A DNA stretch of 64,000 nucleotides from Metopolophium dirhodum (GCF_019925205.1 NC_083560.1:149440526-149504525); one strand, 5' to 3'. Positions 45,602 through 58,559 are shown, counted from the first letter of the stretch. The notes: generated by a model not told the origin, from the letters alone. Numbers and translations are program-made.

Positions 45602-48600
45602 ATGCCACCTAAAAGCGGTTGCCAAAAACGTAAAGAAAAAATTAAAAACGATTTGGAACTGAAGAAAATTCGAGGTTCTTTAGACAAATTTATTCTGCTC
45701 AAAACAAATCGTAAGTATATCAATTTTATAGTAATAGTATTATAGTAAAAATGTAAAATAGTAATGTTTAAGTCCTATAGATACTATTAAATTTAAATCC
45801 TAGATATAAAAAAAAACTAAAATATGTTTATTGTCATTTCTTTTTGCCATTAATTGTTATAAATTATTTATTAATTATTATTATTGAATTGAAAAGTGAG
45901 TTACCTACTTACTTAATAAAATAAATGAATAAATTATCGAAATAATTTTAATAATCAACTAAATATAAAATGTAATTAAAACATAAAAAAATCTGAATAC
46001 AGGGCTGGATTTAGAGGGGGGCTCGGGGCCCAGGTCCCGGGGCCCCCACAAGATTCAATTAATAAGAGGGACAAAAATAATTACCAAAAAAATTAAAAAT
46101 TACCAAAACCTTTTTTTTTTTTAATATTTCTAGTAATTTGCAAAAAAATATTATAATTTTTTTTTAAAAGTTTGACAAGTGGTGCTATTAGTGTGTGATT
46201 AAACGAATCACCAGATTGGGATTGGTAATATTATACCATTACTACTTAATTATAAATAAAATTACTCAACTACAGTGTTGAATGATGCGTCGTAAATCAT
46301 TATAGTTATTTGAATATCAAAATACTATTGTAGTATTATTTCGTTGGTGTTGTATAAATTATTTTACATTTATATACACTACGTTCAAAATATGGTTTTT
46401 ATTTCCCTTCAAAAATATTACTCAGTGTCTAAAAATAATGTTTTGTTTGATACTATCTGTTTTTTTTTTGCCATATCAATAATTAATATAAACTAGTCAA
46501 CTAGATAGTGTTACTTTCATCAAGTTTATCTTTAGTGCAATAATACATTTTTTTCTAGAATAATAATTTATTTAAATTCAATGGTTTTGATGTACTAAAG
46601 TAAAAAATGAAAAGAGATGACTATAAAGGTTACTTGTATTTACTTATTAATTGTTTAAATTTAAATTATTAATTTTAAAGTTTAAGTTTTAAAGTATGTA
46701 TATCAACTAAAAATTCTTATATTTCAATCTTATGTGGGCCCTGGTGCCCCTACAACCCTAAATTCGGCCCTGCCTGAATATAATGATAATATTAGGTAAA
46801 GTAAAAAATATAAATTATAATTATTTAAACAATAAATGGTCAAGTAGAAACTAATAGTTACAATATTGAATATATTTTTAAAACTATTAATTACTAAGTT
46901 TATATTTTATTATATTTTAATAATTTATTAATATTTTTTATTACACAAAATAAGTGCAACTTGCAGTTGCAACATAATTCATAATATCAAATTAATATTT
47001 GTATTATTATTATTATTGTTATTAAATATTAATGATTATAAATATTATATTCTAGCTATAGTTGGTGACGAAAAGAAAAATGATAATTTAGTATTAATTA
47101 CATCTACTAGTTCTTCTTCTATACCATTTGTAAAGTTGCCTGCTGAAGAAGATAATATCACTAATTCTAATTTATCATATACTAGAAATATCGATGAATT
47201 AAAAAATGTTAATGATGGTAATTGAATATATATGGTAAATATTGTCTGGTAAATAGTTTTTCTATATGAATTATATTTTGCAGTTTGTATGGATGGAAAT
47301 TTTCAACAGAATAATGATTCAACAATTACTGAATTAATGACATTAAATTCGCCTCAAAAAGAATGTTCTGATATTGCTATGAATGATACAGACTTACCAT
47401 TTTCTACTAAAAATGAAAATATTTTGCTTTCATCTGATCCTTCAGAAAACTGTAAATATTATAATATCAATAACTAAATGTTTACATTTTTATCAATAAA
47501 ATTGACAATTTTTGTTTCAGTAAATACGATTAGTCTTTTAGATCTTGTGCATACATTGCCAATAGACCGTTTTTGTTTCAAAGATCAAGTATTAAAAGGA
47601 CCTTATCAGCCAATCTTAGACATTTATCCATCAACTATTCAAGGGAACAAACGTAGATCTTTTCAAAAAAATTGGTATACTTTGTATAACTGGATAGAAT
47701 ATAGTACCAAATTGGATGCTGTATTTTGTTTCCCGTGCAGATGTTTTAGAGGTAATGAAAGTAATAATAGTCAAACAACAATAACATTTTCAAAAGTTGG
47801 ATTTAAAGGATGGAACAAGGCCAATGAAGCTTTTAAAAAACATCAATTGTCAAAATGTCATGTTAATAGTTCAACTTCCTTACATAATTTTTTAAATGAA
47901 AAATCAATTGACTGTGTATTAGACAATGCTAAAGAAGTATCATTGAGTAAAAAAGCAGAAGAACGTATTAAAAATAGACAGATAATGAATAGGTTGATTG
48001 ATATAGTGATTTGTTTATGTAATGGAGGAAGGCCGTTCCGTGGTCATAATGAAAGTTCAACAAGCAATAACCAAGGACTCTTTAAAGAAATATTAAATTT
48101 GTTATCAAAGTATGATGATTTACTTAAAATTCACTTTCAGGAAGGTCCAAAAAATGCACTTTATAGAAGTAATAGAATCCAAAATGATATTATTACATCA
48201 ATACATACAGTTGTTCTACAAAAAATTATTTCAAACATTAATAGTTCATTTATTTCAATCATGGCTGATGAGACAAGTGATGTCGGGCATCGCGAACAAA
48301 TGTCTATTGTTGTAAGATATTTTGATGATAATGTTAATAGACCTATAGAAACATTTGTTTCGTTAAAACGCATGACATCAGTAACTGCTGAATCAATTTT
48401 CAATACATTATGTGAATTTCTAATTTTAATTAAAAAAAACTGGAAATCAGTGGTTGCTGTATGCTTTGACGGAGCGTCAACTATGGCAGGTAGTATAAAT
48501 GGTGTACAAATGAGATGTAAAGAACAAAATAATGAAATTATGTATGTGCATTGCTATGCGCATTGCCTAAATCTTACACTAATTGATGCTGTAAATGAAA

Positions 48601-49408
48601 AAAATTCTAAAAAAGTAGTTAAGAATCGATTGATTTTTAATTTCCTTGGAACTATACAATATGTACACAACTATATAGAAAGCAGTCCAATGAGACACTC
48701 AACACTAGAAAAAGTTGCTAAAGAAACAGGAATTACTCTTCTAACATTAAAGTCCTGTTCAATTACACGATGGGCATGTCGTGCGGAAGCTGTAAAAGCT
48801 ATTAAAAATAATTATAATGTTTTATTAACTGCAATTGATGAAATATGTGAAAACACTTCAGTACCTGAGATGAGAGCAAAAGGAATTGGTATTTTACAAC
48901 AACTCCAAACATTTGAATTTATTTTTGGCATGGAATTAATGAGTCCTGTTTTAAATATAATATTAAAAGTAAGTTCTATGCTGCAGTCTCCAAAAATTGA
49001 CCTTTTGATTGCAGCAGAAAGTGTAAATACTTTAAAGAATACCTTATTAAACATGAGAAATAATGAAGAAGAATACAAAATTATATTTTCCAACACTGAA
49101 AAAATGTGTACAATGCATAAAATCAATATTCCAGAAGTAAAAAAAAGAAAAGTTACAACTAAAATTGATCCGTCTCCTTCAAATCAAGTATTTTTTAAGA
49201 CTAAATATGAAGAATTAAAAGTTTCTGTATATTATCCATTACTAGATGATCTTATTTCTGGAATAAATTCAAGATTTAAACAATGGCCCAAGACCGTCTG
49301 GAATCATTAATTTTACTTTTTACAGAACAAGAAATGGCCTCTAATGTTGAAGTAGATTTGGTTATAAATGAGTTTAGTAATTTAAGTAATAGACGCATGT
49401 TGTTATAA
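45602..49408 (+). pseudogene. hAT transposase (ZMYM/TTF-type) with deleted dimerisation domain
   Basis: Exons are 45602-45710 (MPPKSGCQKRKEKIKNDLEL), 47056-47217, 47284-47451 and 47521 onward, joining in frame. The long exon has a TTF finger (WIEYSTKLDAVFCFPCRCF), IMADETSDVGHREQMSIVV (first Asp), VCFDGASTMAGSINGVQ (second Asp), YVHCYAHCLNLTLIDAV and SITRWACRAEAVKAI. At about 49280 the sequence jumps from a FKQWP segment straight to the extreme C-terminus (DRLESLILLFTEQEMAS, FSNLSNRRMLL) in another frame. The usual CERSFS-containing dimerisation region is deleted, so the copy is non-autonomous. It is closely related to the hAT-2 protein. Confidence 0.85.
46000..46772. mobile_element. Non-autonomous hAT-type MITE nested in hAT-5
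   Basis: Ends CAGGGCTGGATTTAGAGG (46000) and CCTAAATTCGGCCCTG (ending 46772) are inverted and are flanked by TCTGAATA and CCTGAATA (7 of 8 match). There is no coding sequence inside. GC-rich subterminal GGGGCCC runs are present at both ends. Confidence 0.85.
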
Positions 49409-49588
49409 ATTTATCATTTTTATATTAGAATATTAAATAAAAAACTGTAAGTAATGTTTATTTGTGCATTATAATTTATTAAAATATGTACATGTCTTGT
49501 TAAGAGAGGGCCCGAATTAAGAAAAGGGCCCGAAAAAAATTGTAGGCACCCCCCGAATTTCAGGTCTGCGCACGCCTATGAACATAAG

Positions 49589-50572
49589 TCGATCAGCTAT
49601 ATTGATCAGCTATATTAAGATAATATATATATGTATTTTTTTAAGTTTATAAGTTGTCCATAAGTTTTCCTTTAAATAACTATAAAGAAAACTATAACGA
49701 CAACGATTTATCCCCAAACGATATTAAATATGTAATATAATTCAAAAAGCATAAATCATAGATACTTGAAATTTTCACCAGTTGTTTAGATTGCCATTTA
49801 CTTTACATAATTTAATTTACAAAATTTTTCGTTTATTTTAAGACTATTTATAAAATAGTTCATTAAATGTTATAGCATTTTAAATATTCGATTTTTTTTT
49901 ATAGATGTCGATAAAAGATTTGGCTGAGTCAAAATACTTGAAAAGTAAAGCAGTGTTTTGTTTTTTGAAATACATTTTGAACAATATTCTACTATCCTAC
50001 TTGTCCAGTGTCTATATAATAGGTACATTAATTATGAATCACAAACTAATAAATATATTATTGAATTCACGCGTAATATTCATATCTTTGTTATTACTTA
50101 TTAGTTATTAGTAAATAACAGGTTTCAAATTATTATAAGTAAGATAGGTAGAAAGGTACGACCTTTTAAAAAACATACCTATGTGGTAGCAGCATAACGT
50201 ATAGTAATACTGTATTGAATATATTTTTTATGAAGTAAGTATTTAATAATGCAATAAATACAAGCCACGTAGGTACGCGCGAATATTAACATGATTACGG
50301 AGCGCCGCGGTGGCAATGTGGCATAATATGCGTGTATGCATTGTATACATATATATATATTATATATATTATATATATACTTGACCTGTCACAGACGAAG
50401 GTTGAGAAAATAATAAACGTCACTCCCGAATGAGCAAAATCTTCGGCCAATCGTCGACTACGAGTAATGGGCGCGGCTTAAATGCCGCGTGCCTGCGCAT
50501 CGCGAAAACACTTAACAGCGTGTTCTCTCGGCCGTTGTATACATTTCGCTTTAGGTGTGGCGTCCTCTTAAG
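49589..50572. other. No gene; AT spacer, dinucleotide tract and GC-richer block
   Basis: A (TA)n-rich tract lies at about 50347-50382. The segment 50265-50560 is GC-richer (GCGCCGCGGTGGCAATGTGG, GGGCGCGGCTTAAATGCCGC) and lies just downstream of the minus-strand integrase. It may be the 3' LTR of the decayed gypsy element, but no second copy was found in the window. Confidence 0.35.
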
Positions 50573-53390
50573 CTAAATTTTGTAAAATAATTGTATGATA
50601 TCCTTATGTTGCAAAAATAAATTACTATTATTATTAAATTTGACATCCCAATCGTCTGGGTGCTCTATAGAACATTTTGATAACACTGAAATCATAGTGG
50701 CGTTTGAACGTTCTACCAGTCCGTTTGCTTGAGGGGTGTATGGTGGACATAGTGGATGTTGTATTTCAAATTTTTCTAAAAATAGTTTAAACTTAAAACT
50801 AGTAAATGAAGAACCATTGTCAGAAATATATGTAACTGGTAATCCATAGTGATTTATGATATCATTTTCAAGTGTATGGATGATGTAATTTGTGGCAGTG
50901 GTACATGTTGGTCTAGCTAAGAGAAATTTGGTTGCGTGACAGATGTGTGCTATTATATAACAGTTTACTGCTTTTGTAGTTGGAAGCGAAAGGTAGTCAG
51001 CTGAGATGATTTCGAAGGGGACTTCGGGTATGGGTCTCTCACCTAACATTCCATACGCTAGTGTAGTTCTTCTGTTAACTTGTTGGCAAGTATTACATCC
51101 GTGAACAGTCTTGTCTCATGGAACTCCACCAGTAACGTGCTCTAATCCTAGATAAAGTCTTCTTAATGTCGAAATCTGTGTTATCATGACGATGTTGTAA
51201 AATTGTATTATGGTATGAAAATGGAATAACAATTTTAGGTACCTCACCTACAGTTTCCATATTAACATGGACTAAAATGTTATTTTCATGTTTGTACATA
51301 CGTTTTATCTGTAGAATATGAGCTGTGTTTTCTGTGCTCTTAAGTTTCTTATTGATTTGCTGGCAGAAGGCATCTGCTTGTTGAGCTTGTACTAATTTCT
51401 CGTTTTGTGAATTCATGATTGCCAAACAACATAGATTTTCATCGTTTACAGGTTGAGGATATCTTGATGGATGGTCTGCAATGATATTCATTTTTCCAGC
51501 TCTGTAGATGGGTTTAAAATCAAATGCTGACAAGTCAACAACATATCTGGCAAACTTTCTGTTAAGCATTGCTTTGTCGACAATGTACGCTGTGGAATAA
51601 TTATCGGTTATTAGTTTGAAGGTTAGACCGACCAAGTATAATCGAAATTTTTCAGTTATAGCCCAATGTACTGCTGTAACCTCTAACTCATTACCGTGGT
51701 AACGTTTTTCTGGATTTTTAAGAGTCCTACTTGCATATTAAATTATACAAGTACTGTCATAATGTATCTGGGAGAGACAAGCGCCTAGGCATTCGTAACT
51801 TGCGTCTGTCTCTACTGTGGTTGGCACGTTTTGACGAAAAGCTGCAAGAACTGGGATATAAGTAATTGCTACTTTTAATTTAACAAAGGTTTGATATACA
51901 TCATCTGATAAAACAATTTTGTAGTTAGATGATATGTTACTTGATATTGGTTTATTCTTCAAAATGTTGGTCAAGGGACGCAAAGTGATTTTTGTACCGT
52001 CGTAATGCGTTGGCAAATCCTAAAAAGCTACCAAGTTCATAAAGTGTACTTAATGTTTTATACCTTGGGACTGCTTGGGCACGTTCAGGGTCTAGTCTGT
52101 CTCCCTTCTCATCTAGTATTCTACCTAGAATCTTTATTTCCTGTGCAGCAAAACTACATCTTTTTTTGGTAAATTTCAGGCTGTATTTTCTTGTGTTTTC
52201 AAAAAGTGACTCTAGGAAATTCAAGTGCTCTTCAAATGAATCATATCCTACTGCTAAATCATCATAATACTTTGCTAGTCCTATTTTAAGTAAATCATCA
52301 TAAGCAATCGAAATTGCCCTAGCTAGAAGTGCTGGTGCGTTAGCAAGTCCAAATGTAACTCTGCAAAATTCAATGTGGTAGTCGGGAGTCACCGCAGCAG
52401 TTTTAAAAATGTCATTTTCTTTAATCTTAAAATTTTTAAAAGCATTTGTAATATTTACCAGTGATTTGAATTTTTTTTCAGCTATTTTATTGATCATTAA
52501 GTCCATTTCATCCATAGGAAATTGGTTTTTTATTGTGATTGGATTGATAGTTCTTGAGTAGTCGACAACCAATCGCTTTGGAATTGACTCATGGAATGGT
52601 TGATGTACAACGAAGGCAGGTGCTGCATACGGAAAGTTAGACATGCGACACATTCCTAGTGCTATCCATTTTTCTACTTAAATTCTCATCATTATTCTGT
52701 CCGGATCTGTTGCTTTGTAAGGTTTACATTTAATAGGCTTGTCGTTTGTCAAGAAAATATCCATCTCTATGTCAGAAAATTCTCCGATTTCAGCTTCAGG
52801 TGTTGAAAAAATGTCTTCATATGAGTTAAGTAAAGATTCAAGTTTCTGGGGTTGTTCTTGATTAAGAAACGGTTGGTCTACTTTTTTGGTTTTCATCTCA
52901 GATGTTTTGGTAATATGTGGCATGTTGTTATATCAGTTTTGTACAACGCATCCAACAAATGCCTTTTTGGAATTAACATATCCAAATTCTTGCATTGATG
53001 CTGGTGTTGTTATACATACAGCACCGTTTGGTTCAATAGATATTGTTGCCTGTACAGCTCTTTGCCAATCACGGCCTAGAATCATTGCACCTCGATTAGC
53101 ATCGTAGGTACCTTTGGCATAACATAATCCATGTTTCCAACTTGTACTCTGAGACTTATCCGACCGCTTGTTGTGCAATTGCCTTCAGGTGTGACGTATG
53201 ATCCATCTTGCCATGGGAAAATGGTTGTGTTTTCTGGAACAAAACCCCTTCTAAGTAACGTTACACATGATCTGATATCGGGTAAAGAATCAATAGTCAT
53301 ATTGCCGTTTATGGCTGGAATTTGAGATACTTTAACAAGGTATTCTGAAAATAAATCATCTTGAATACAATTTATCGTTTTGGTTGTCAC
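50573..53390 (-). pseudogene. Gypsy pol: protease, RT, RNase H, integrase
   Basis: Protease region: INGNMTIDSLPDIRSCVTLL and AMILGRDWQRAV. Reverse transcriptase (52653-51952): KRLVVDYSRTINPITIKNQF, KSLVNITNAFKNFKI, FCRVTFGLANAPALLARAI and KYYDDLAVGY. The YDD pair survives, but the first catalytic Asp position reads Asn (SLVNITNAF). RNase H: TTVETDASYECLGACLSQ and FKLITDNYSTAYIVDKAML. Integrase: RARYWWSSMRQDC, IISADYLSLPT, YISDNGSSFTSFKF and ANGLVERSNATM, with D, D and E all present. Frame breaks lie near 53130, 52930, 52670, 51990, 51730 and 51090. The copy is dead. Confidence 0.88.
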
Positions 53391-53405
53391 TGTTTCTTTA
53401 GATTT

Positions 53406-53965
53406 TACTTCTTTATTTAAATTATTCTTATTAAAATTGGTGGTATCTTTCGAACTTGTCTAGTAACTATGTGCTAATTTTTCTTGAGGTGTATTTTTAC
53501 AATTATAACTGATATTTCCTACTTGCTTACATCTGTTATTCTTTGTGAACTGAAACGAGGAATGTAGTTACCATGTTCTTTATGGTTATCTTGAGATTTA
53601 TGACTAGTTGTATTTTCTTTGGCATATTGACATTTCCGAATGACATATAACTGTACAGCCCTGTCTGGGAGGTCCTTAACAGAAACACACATTGCTGTTG
53701 TCAATGGAATAGCCCATTCATTTTTGGTTATGCCTTGTAAGATTAAAGATACTCTGTCTGACTGTTGTAGTTTGAACGGGGTAGTCTATGATAGTATCAT
53801 ATATATCATCTGCAATTAATTCGTTTGGATGTAGCGTACGTTTGGCTTGGAACTGTATAAATTCTGAAAGAGTCATCTTGACTTTAAATCTATCTATAAT
53901 ACCCTCTTTCCACGTGAGCTATTCTTCAAATGAGCGGCCAGATACAAATGTAGGGACCTGCGTCT
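53406..53965 (-). pseudogene. Gypsy gag fragment
   Basis: Recognisable gag tail sequence: FKVKMTLSEFIQFQAKRTLH, HPNELIADDIYDTIID and QQSDRVSLILQGI, then a degenerate CCHC knuckle (QVGNISYNCKNT). Several stops and shifts (53880, 53780, 53710, 53520). It is a Ty3-type gag by position and pattern. Confidence 0.65.
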
Positions 53966-54042
53966 TGCGACGCCTCGACAATATACGTGCTAGTGTAGGG
54001 AGGGGTTGGGGAAAAGACAAAATAAATAAGTTACGACATTTG

Positions 54043-56440
54043 CAGGGCTGCCACTCACATTTTGTTCAAAAAAAGTGAAAATAGCATGAATATAAGGAGG
54101 ATATAGTGAACAAATAGGCTGACATGTGTGTATATACACAATATGTGCTTCAACTAGATCTCCTTTCTGAAGAGCGTTCTTCAGTCTTTCGTTATCTTCT
54201 TTTAAAAATTTATCTGATGCTTTTCTTTTATTTTGAACTATTACTTTATCATTTTTCAATTGCTGTTCAAGCTTAGAAATATCTATTTCTTTCTCCAAAA
54301 CGTCTTCTTGTTTTCTTAGTTTTTTTCTGCTTCTTCTATCTGTTTTTTATCTTGTTCTATTTTTTATTCTTTTCAGATTCTATTTTTTTTTGCTCTTCAA
54401 GGTACAAAATATATTTCTGGTAAGTATTTCTAGCAGAACATATTAAATCTTTTGTAATTGGAACAAAATATGGTTTATTTTTAAATCTACGCAAACCGTC
54501 TTTAATGTTAAGACGAGAATTCAACATTTTACATGACGTAGCAGATTTGTCTTCTGTTAATACTTTACCAGAAATTGAAAACCCTCTTTCTACATCTGCG
54601 CTTCCACGAGACAAAGACAAAACACATTTCACAATAGTAGTTATTAAAGGAAATTTTGGTCCATCCATAGTATTTTTCATATTAAATACTTGTCTCCAAA
54701 AATGATCAATTCTTTGTCCACTAACATATGTTAAATTTTCTAATCTTAAAAGTTTCCATTCATCAGATAACATGGTTATATCTACCTTCACAGGTAAAAA
54801 AAACGAGCCACTTTGCCAATATCATAGCAACTTTGTTATTTTTTAATTTCTGGAGGCTGTAAACATCTGAAATACTTGATTTTTGGCGAAACACCATAAG
54901 AACTTTTATTCAAAATATATTTAGCTCCATTAATATAATGCTTTTTGATATTTTCTACGAATATTTTTTTATCAATTTCTTTGGTATTACTATTATTTAA
55001 TAAATCTGAAACTTCTGAAGGCAAGTGAGGTATTGTCAACAAATTGTTACTATCAAATACAGATTCATTACCATACCATTTAATTGAAATATTTGGTTTG
55101 CATATACGTCCAGCAATAATGAGAATTAGCTTTTTAAGTTCATCATGTAACACATGAATCAAAGGTTCTTCTCTTTGAAATAAAATATTGAAATTTTCAT
55201 ATATTGAAGCACTATTAATTACAAAATATATTTCAGCTTTAAACAAAGAATTTTTTAATTGCTTAACAATACTTAGATACCTTGAGGCATTCATGAGATT
55301 GGAAAATTTTTGAGGGATAAAAACGGTAAAATACTCAATGGACAGTCCCATTGTTCAATAATTCTTAAAGCTGCTTTACCTAAAGTCAGCCATCCTGAAG
55401 AACAATGTTTTAAAAATTTGTGTTGAGTATCCGAAAGTTTTATTTGAACATTTGTAAATACTTCACAGCGTTTAGGCCATCCAATGAAAAAATAGTACAC
55501 ATCAATAATATATTCAGAAACAGACATTTCAATCACATGTAAACCCTTTAAAAAAGCATTATGCACAATATGTATATTACACGTACCCATATTGATTAGT
55601 CCACAACCTCTGCTACATAAAATATTTTCATTGATTAGTCGAAACACCTTTTTATTGACATTAGGTCCGTCATTTCCAAGCATGAGCATTTTCAAATGTG
55701 ATATATTAGAGTTGTGTAAAGACAGCATTATACTTATATTCTTCCAATTTTTCACCAGTTGCAGATGCAATAAAAAATGTTTCTAAATGACAAGTAACTA
55801 TTTCATTTTCTTGATCACTCCAATAACGTAATGCTACTTGTAGTTCTTTTTTTCCTTCGACATTTGTTGTTTCATCATAAATGAGGGTATAATAAACTTT
55901 GTTACATTCTTCAAGTAATATATTTCTGAAATATGGTCCTTAAGCTTCTGTAATTAAATATGATAATTTTGTACGACCAAGTGAGAAACACGAAGGAACT
56001 CCATCACTAAACATTGCTTTAAAAACATCAAATAAATCATTGCACGAAGCAGCAGAATAGTTACACAGAACTGTTTTCATTGACCAAATTATTTCTGCAT
56101 TAGTTGATAGGTCTTTAGCACAAAAAGTATCTAATGTCAATGTTTTTGTTGATACATTTGAATCAGATTCTGAGAGTGGCAAAGAAGACAAATGTAGCTG
56201 GTTACAACCTAGTTTTAAACTACAATTACTTTTATGTATTTTTGTTGAAACGTGTCGAACAATGGCTTGGAATCCTTTTTTATCAATTTTTATGGAATTC
56301 ACACATAGTTTACAAAATATTTCTGAATCGCCACTTTTGCTTGCCCATTTTGATATCTTGAAACCTAGACTATCAGTTCTATCAAGCCTAGAATATTGAT
56401 TTGCACTTTGGTTTAATTCATTATTTATTCATTCACTTGT
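54043..56440 (-). mobile_element. hAT-4, decayed; right terminus not found
   Basis: The left terminus CAGGGCTGCCACTCACATTT at 54043 is a typical hAT end. The minus-strand transposase fills 54130-56425. The opposite end should lie near 56440, but CAGTGGTGTATTGG there does not match it and is probably the end of another repeat. Target duplication could not be established. Confidence 0.65.
54130..56425 (-). pseudogene. hAT transposase with BED-like finger, many frame breaks
   Basis: N-terminus: FKISKWASKSGDSEIFCKLC followed by HVSTKIHKSNC, a BED-like C2H2 finger. Catalytic core: YYTLIYDETTNVEGKKELQV (first Asp), MLGNDGPNVNKKVFRLIN (second Asp) and NIHIVHNAFLKGL. C-terminus: LSRGSADVERGFSISGKVLT (conserved Glu), SRLNIKDGLRRF, then a Lys/Glu-rich coiled-coil tail (ISKLEQQLKNDKVIVQNKRK). 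Breaks fall near 55940 (stop), 55750, 55330, 54835 (stop) and 54360-54300. It is not functional, and belongs to a different lineage from the ZMYM/TTF-type hATs in this window. Confidence 0.8.
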
Positions 56441-56510
56441 TGTCAGTGGTGTATTGGTAAATATATTTATGGGTATACCCACTAAGCCACTAATAAAATA
56501 TGTATATTCC

Positions 56511-56866
56511 ACATAAAAAATTTTGTCGCTCCGCTCGAATTGTTTTTTCTCAGAAGTCGTTACATTACAATAATTAACTTATATTATATTTTTTTATTTT
56601 TTATTTTTTTATTATAATATTTTGTTTTTAGATTCTGAGCGAAGCGATGAATGTATTGATTCTACAATGATGTGTGTTTTTTTTTTAAACATAAAAAATT
56701 TTGTCGCTCCGCTCGAATTGTTTTTTCTCAGAAGTCGTTACATTACAATAATTAACTTATATTATATTTTTTTATTTTTTATTTTTTTATTATAATATTT
56801 TGTTTTTAGATTCTGAGCGAAGCGATGAATGTATTGATTCTACAATGATGTGTGTTTTTTTTTTTA
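56511..56866. repeat. 178-bp tandem duplication
   Basis: The block starting ACATAAAAAATTTTGTCGCT at 56511 is repeated from 56689 with the same sequence through GATTCTGAGCGAAGCGATGA and ACAATGATGTGTG. The unit includes the first ~50 bp of the 1.4-kb repeat, so the duplication happened after that repeat was in place. The copies are nearly identical. Confidence 0.92.
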
Positions 56867-58203
56867 TTTTTTTTTTTTATTTTTGTGTCTGTCATCACCT
56901 TTTAGGACAGTAAAAGTGCTTGGATTTTCTTCAATAGTAACTTTTCTGAGAGGAAAGTGAATCTAGTTGGTACTTTGGGGGGTCAAAAGCAAAAATTTCC
57001 CAGTAGTTTTCACAAGCGACGTTTTTGGTTTTTGGTGTAACTCTAAAACAAATGACCGTAGGGACATGACATTTTGACTGAATGTTTATATTAGCATTTT
57101 CTATACACCATAAAATTTACAGAATATTTTGACTCTTTTTGAGCTGTTTACGGCCATTGTCAGTTTTCAATTTTTTTAGTTTTTTTTTTCTATAAATATC
57201 AATAAAATTTTATCTTTTGATTAAAAAAGCTTGAAAATTTAATAGAAGGCTCCTAGGTTATTGTTTCAAAGGCAGATGAAAAAAATTAAAAATCCTTAGT
57301 CACAGTTTTTAATTATAAGCATTTAAAGTTCAAATTTTGACAAAATACGGAAAAATCACGAAAAAAAGCAAATTATTTTGAGTTGAGAATTCATAAAAAT
57401 TTTTCTTTTTAAATCTAAGATTTGAAAATGTAATATAAGATTACTCATAAGTTTGTCTACCTTTATCAAAAAAAAAAATGTCTAGAAGAAACTTAAATTA
57501 AATTTTTATGAGCGTCTGAAATTTATATTTTTACAACATTTGATATTTACTCGATTTCTCATGTAACAATTTTCTTATTTTATTGTAATTAAAAAACGAA
57601 TGACTGTAGATACTTGAAAATTTCACTGAATGTTCATATTAGCATTTTCTATACACCATAAAATGTTGAAAATATTTTGACTCTTTTTGAGCTGTTTACG
57701 GACATTGTCAGTTTTAAATTTTTTTAGTTTTTTTTTCTATAAATATCAATAAATTTTTATTTGTTGGGTAAAAAAGCGTGAAAATTTAATATAAGGCTCC
57801 TGATATATCGTTCTAATAGCAGTTGAAAAATATTAAAAATACATAGGCAAAATTTTTTTTTATAAGCATTTAAAGTTCAAATTTTGACAACATTTTTCAA
57901 ATTTATAATTTATTAATTATTTTGTGGTTAAAAATGTATAAAATGTTTAACTTTTATGGCTAAAGATTGAAAATTTAAAACAAGGCTCCGAGTAAATAGG
58001 TTATATATAAATTACTTTATTCACAATAATATCATCAAATATACTTGGTAAAATCATAGGCTGACTGACCGTTTTCGCTCAGAATCGTTTTTCTTTTACA
58101 ATGATATTATATCATTGAATTCAAATTTAACACCATCCATTACAGTGACCCACTTGTAACCTACTGTACAGCAGAGCGATATCCACTTATCCACCTTTTT
58201 TTG
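56819..58203. repeat. 1.4-kb dispersed repeat, copy 2
   Basis: Same sequence and orientation as 7223-8688. It begins GATTCTGAGCGAAGCGATGA; the inverted inner end GTTTTCGCTCAGAATC lies at 58071-58086 and the shared tail runs to TATCCACTTATCCACC near 58200. The inner structure (two diverged half-repeats with CTATAAATATCAATAAA) is retained. There is no coding capacity. Confidence 0.88.
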
Positions 58204-58242
58204 TAATGTGTTACTATATCTGTAAAATTAAAGGCCGGTAAA

Positions 58243-58559
58243 GTTAACGTTAAGTATCTATATTCTATGTCAACTCGTCCGGTAAACGTTGTTATCATAT
58301 TATATCATCAAATATTTTTTCAACCACTGACTAATCTTAGTTCGAGGTTTCAACATTGTAAATCACAATATTCAAAATCAAAATAATAAACAATTTTTAA
58401 ATTAAATTAAATTTTCAGTATATCTACTATTCATATTTTTATAAGAAATTAATAAATAAGTAAACCTCAACCAAAAAACACATAATGGATAACGACAATG
58501 CAATTTTGTAAAAGTTTTGATAGTAAATACTGTTTATTAGGTAGGTACTTAACGTTAAC
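58243..58559. repeat. Putative 317-bp MITE
   Basis: GTTAACGTTAAGTA at 58243 is matched exactly in inverse by TACTTAACGTTAAC ending at 58559. Interior and flanks are AT-rich. No duplication was resolved. The remainder to 58930 holds no gene. Confidence 0.45.

Larger units (their letters stand above)
44942..49580 (+). mobile_element. hAT-5 with 8-bp TSD
   Basis: Inverted ends CATAGGCGTGCGCACGGGG (44942) and CTGCGCACGCCTATG (ending 49580) are flanked by AACATAAG at 44934-44941 and 49581-49588. GC-rich subterminal blocks (GGGCACCCCCCGACAATG; GGCACCCCCCGAATTTC) mirror each other. It carries a four-exon transposase and a nested MITE (46000-46772) in intron 1. Non-coding spans 44960-45600 and 46781-47055 hold nothing else. 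Confidence 0.95.
50573..54042 (-). mobile_element. Decayed Ty3/gypsy retrotransposon
   Basis: Order on the minus strand is gag (about 53965-53400), protease, reverse transcriptase, RNase H and integrase (to 50573). Nearly every domain junction has a frame break. The integrase is cut short after its catalytic Glu. The right side abuts a hAT terminus at 54043. LTRs were not identified. Confidence 0.85.

Noticed and set aside
50347..50382. (TA)n tract as an origin or regulatory site
   Set aside because: A simple dinucleotide repeat explains it.
50265..50560. Possible 3' LTR of the decayed gypsy element
   Set aside because: No matching copy at the other end of the element and no clear boundaries.
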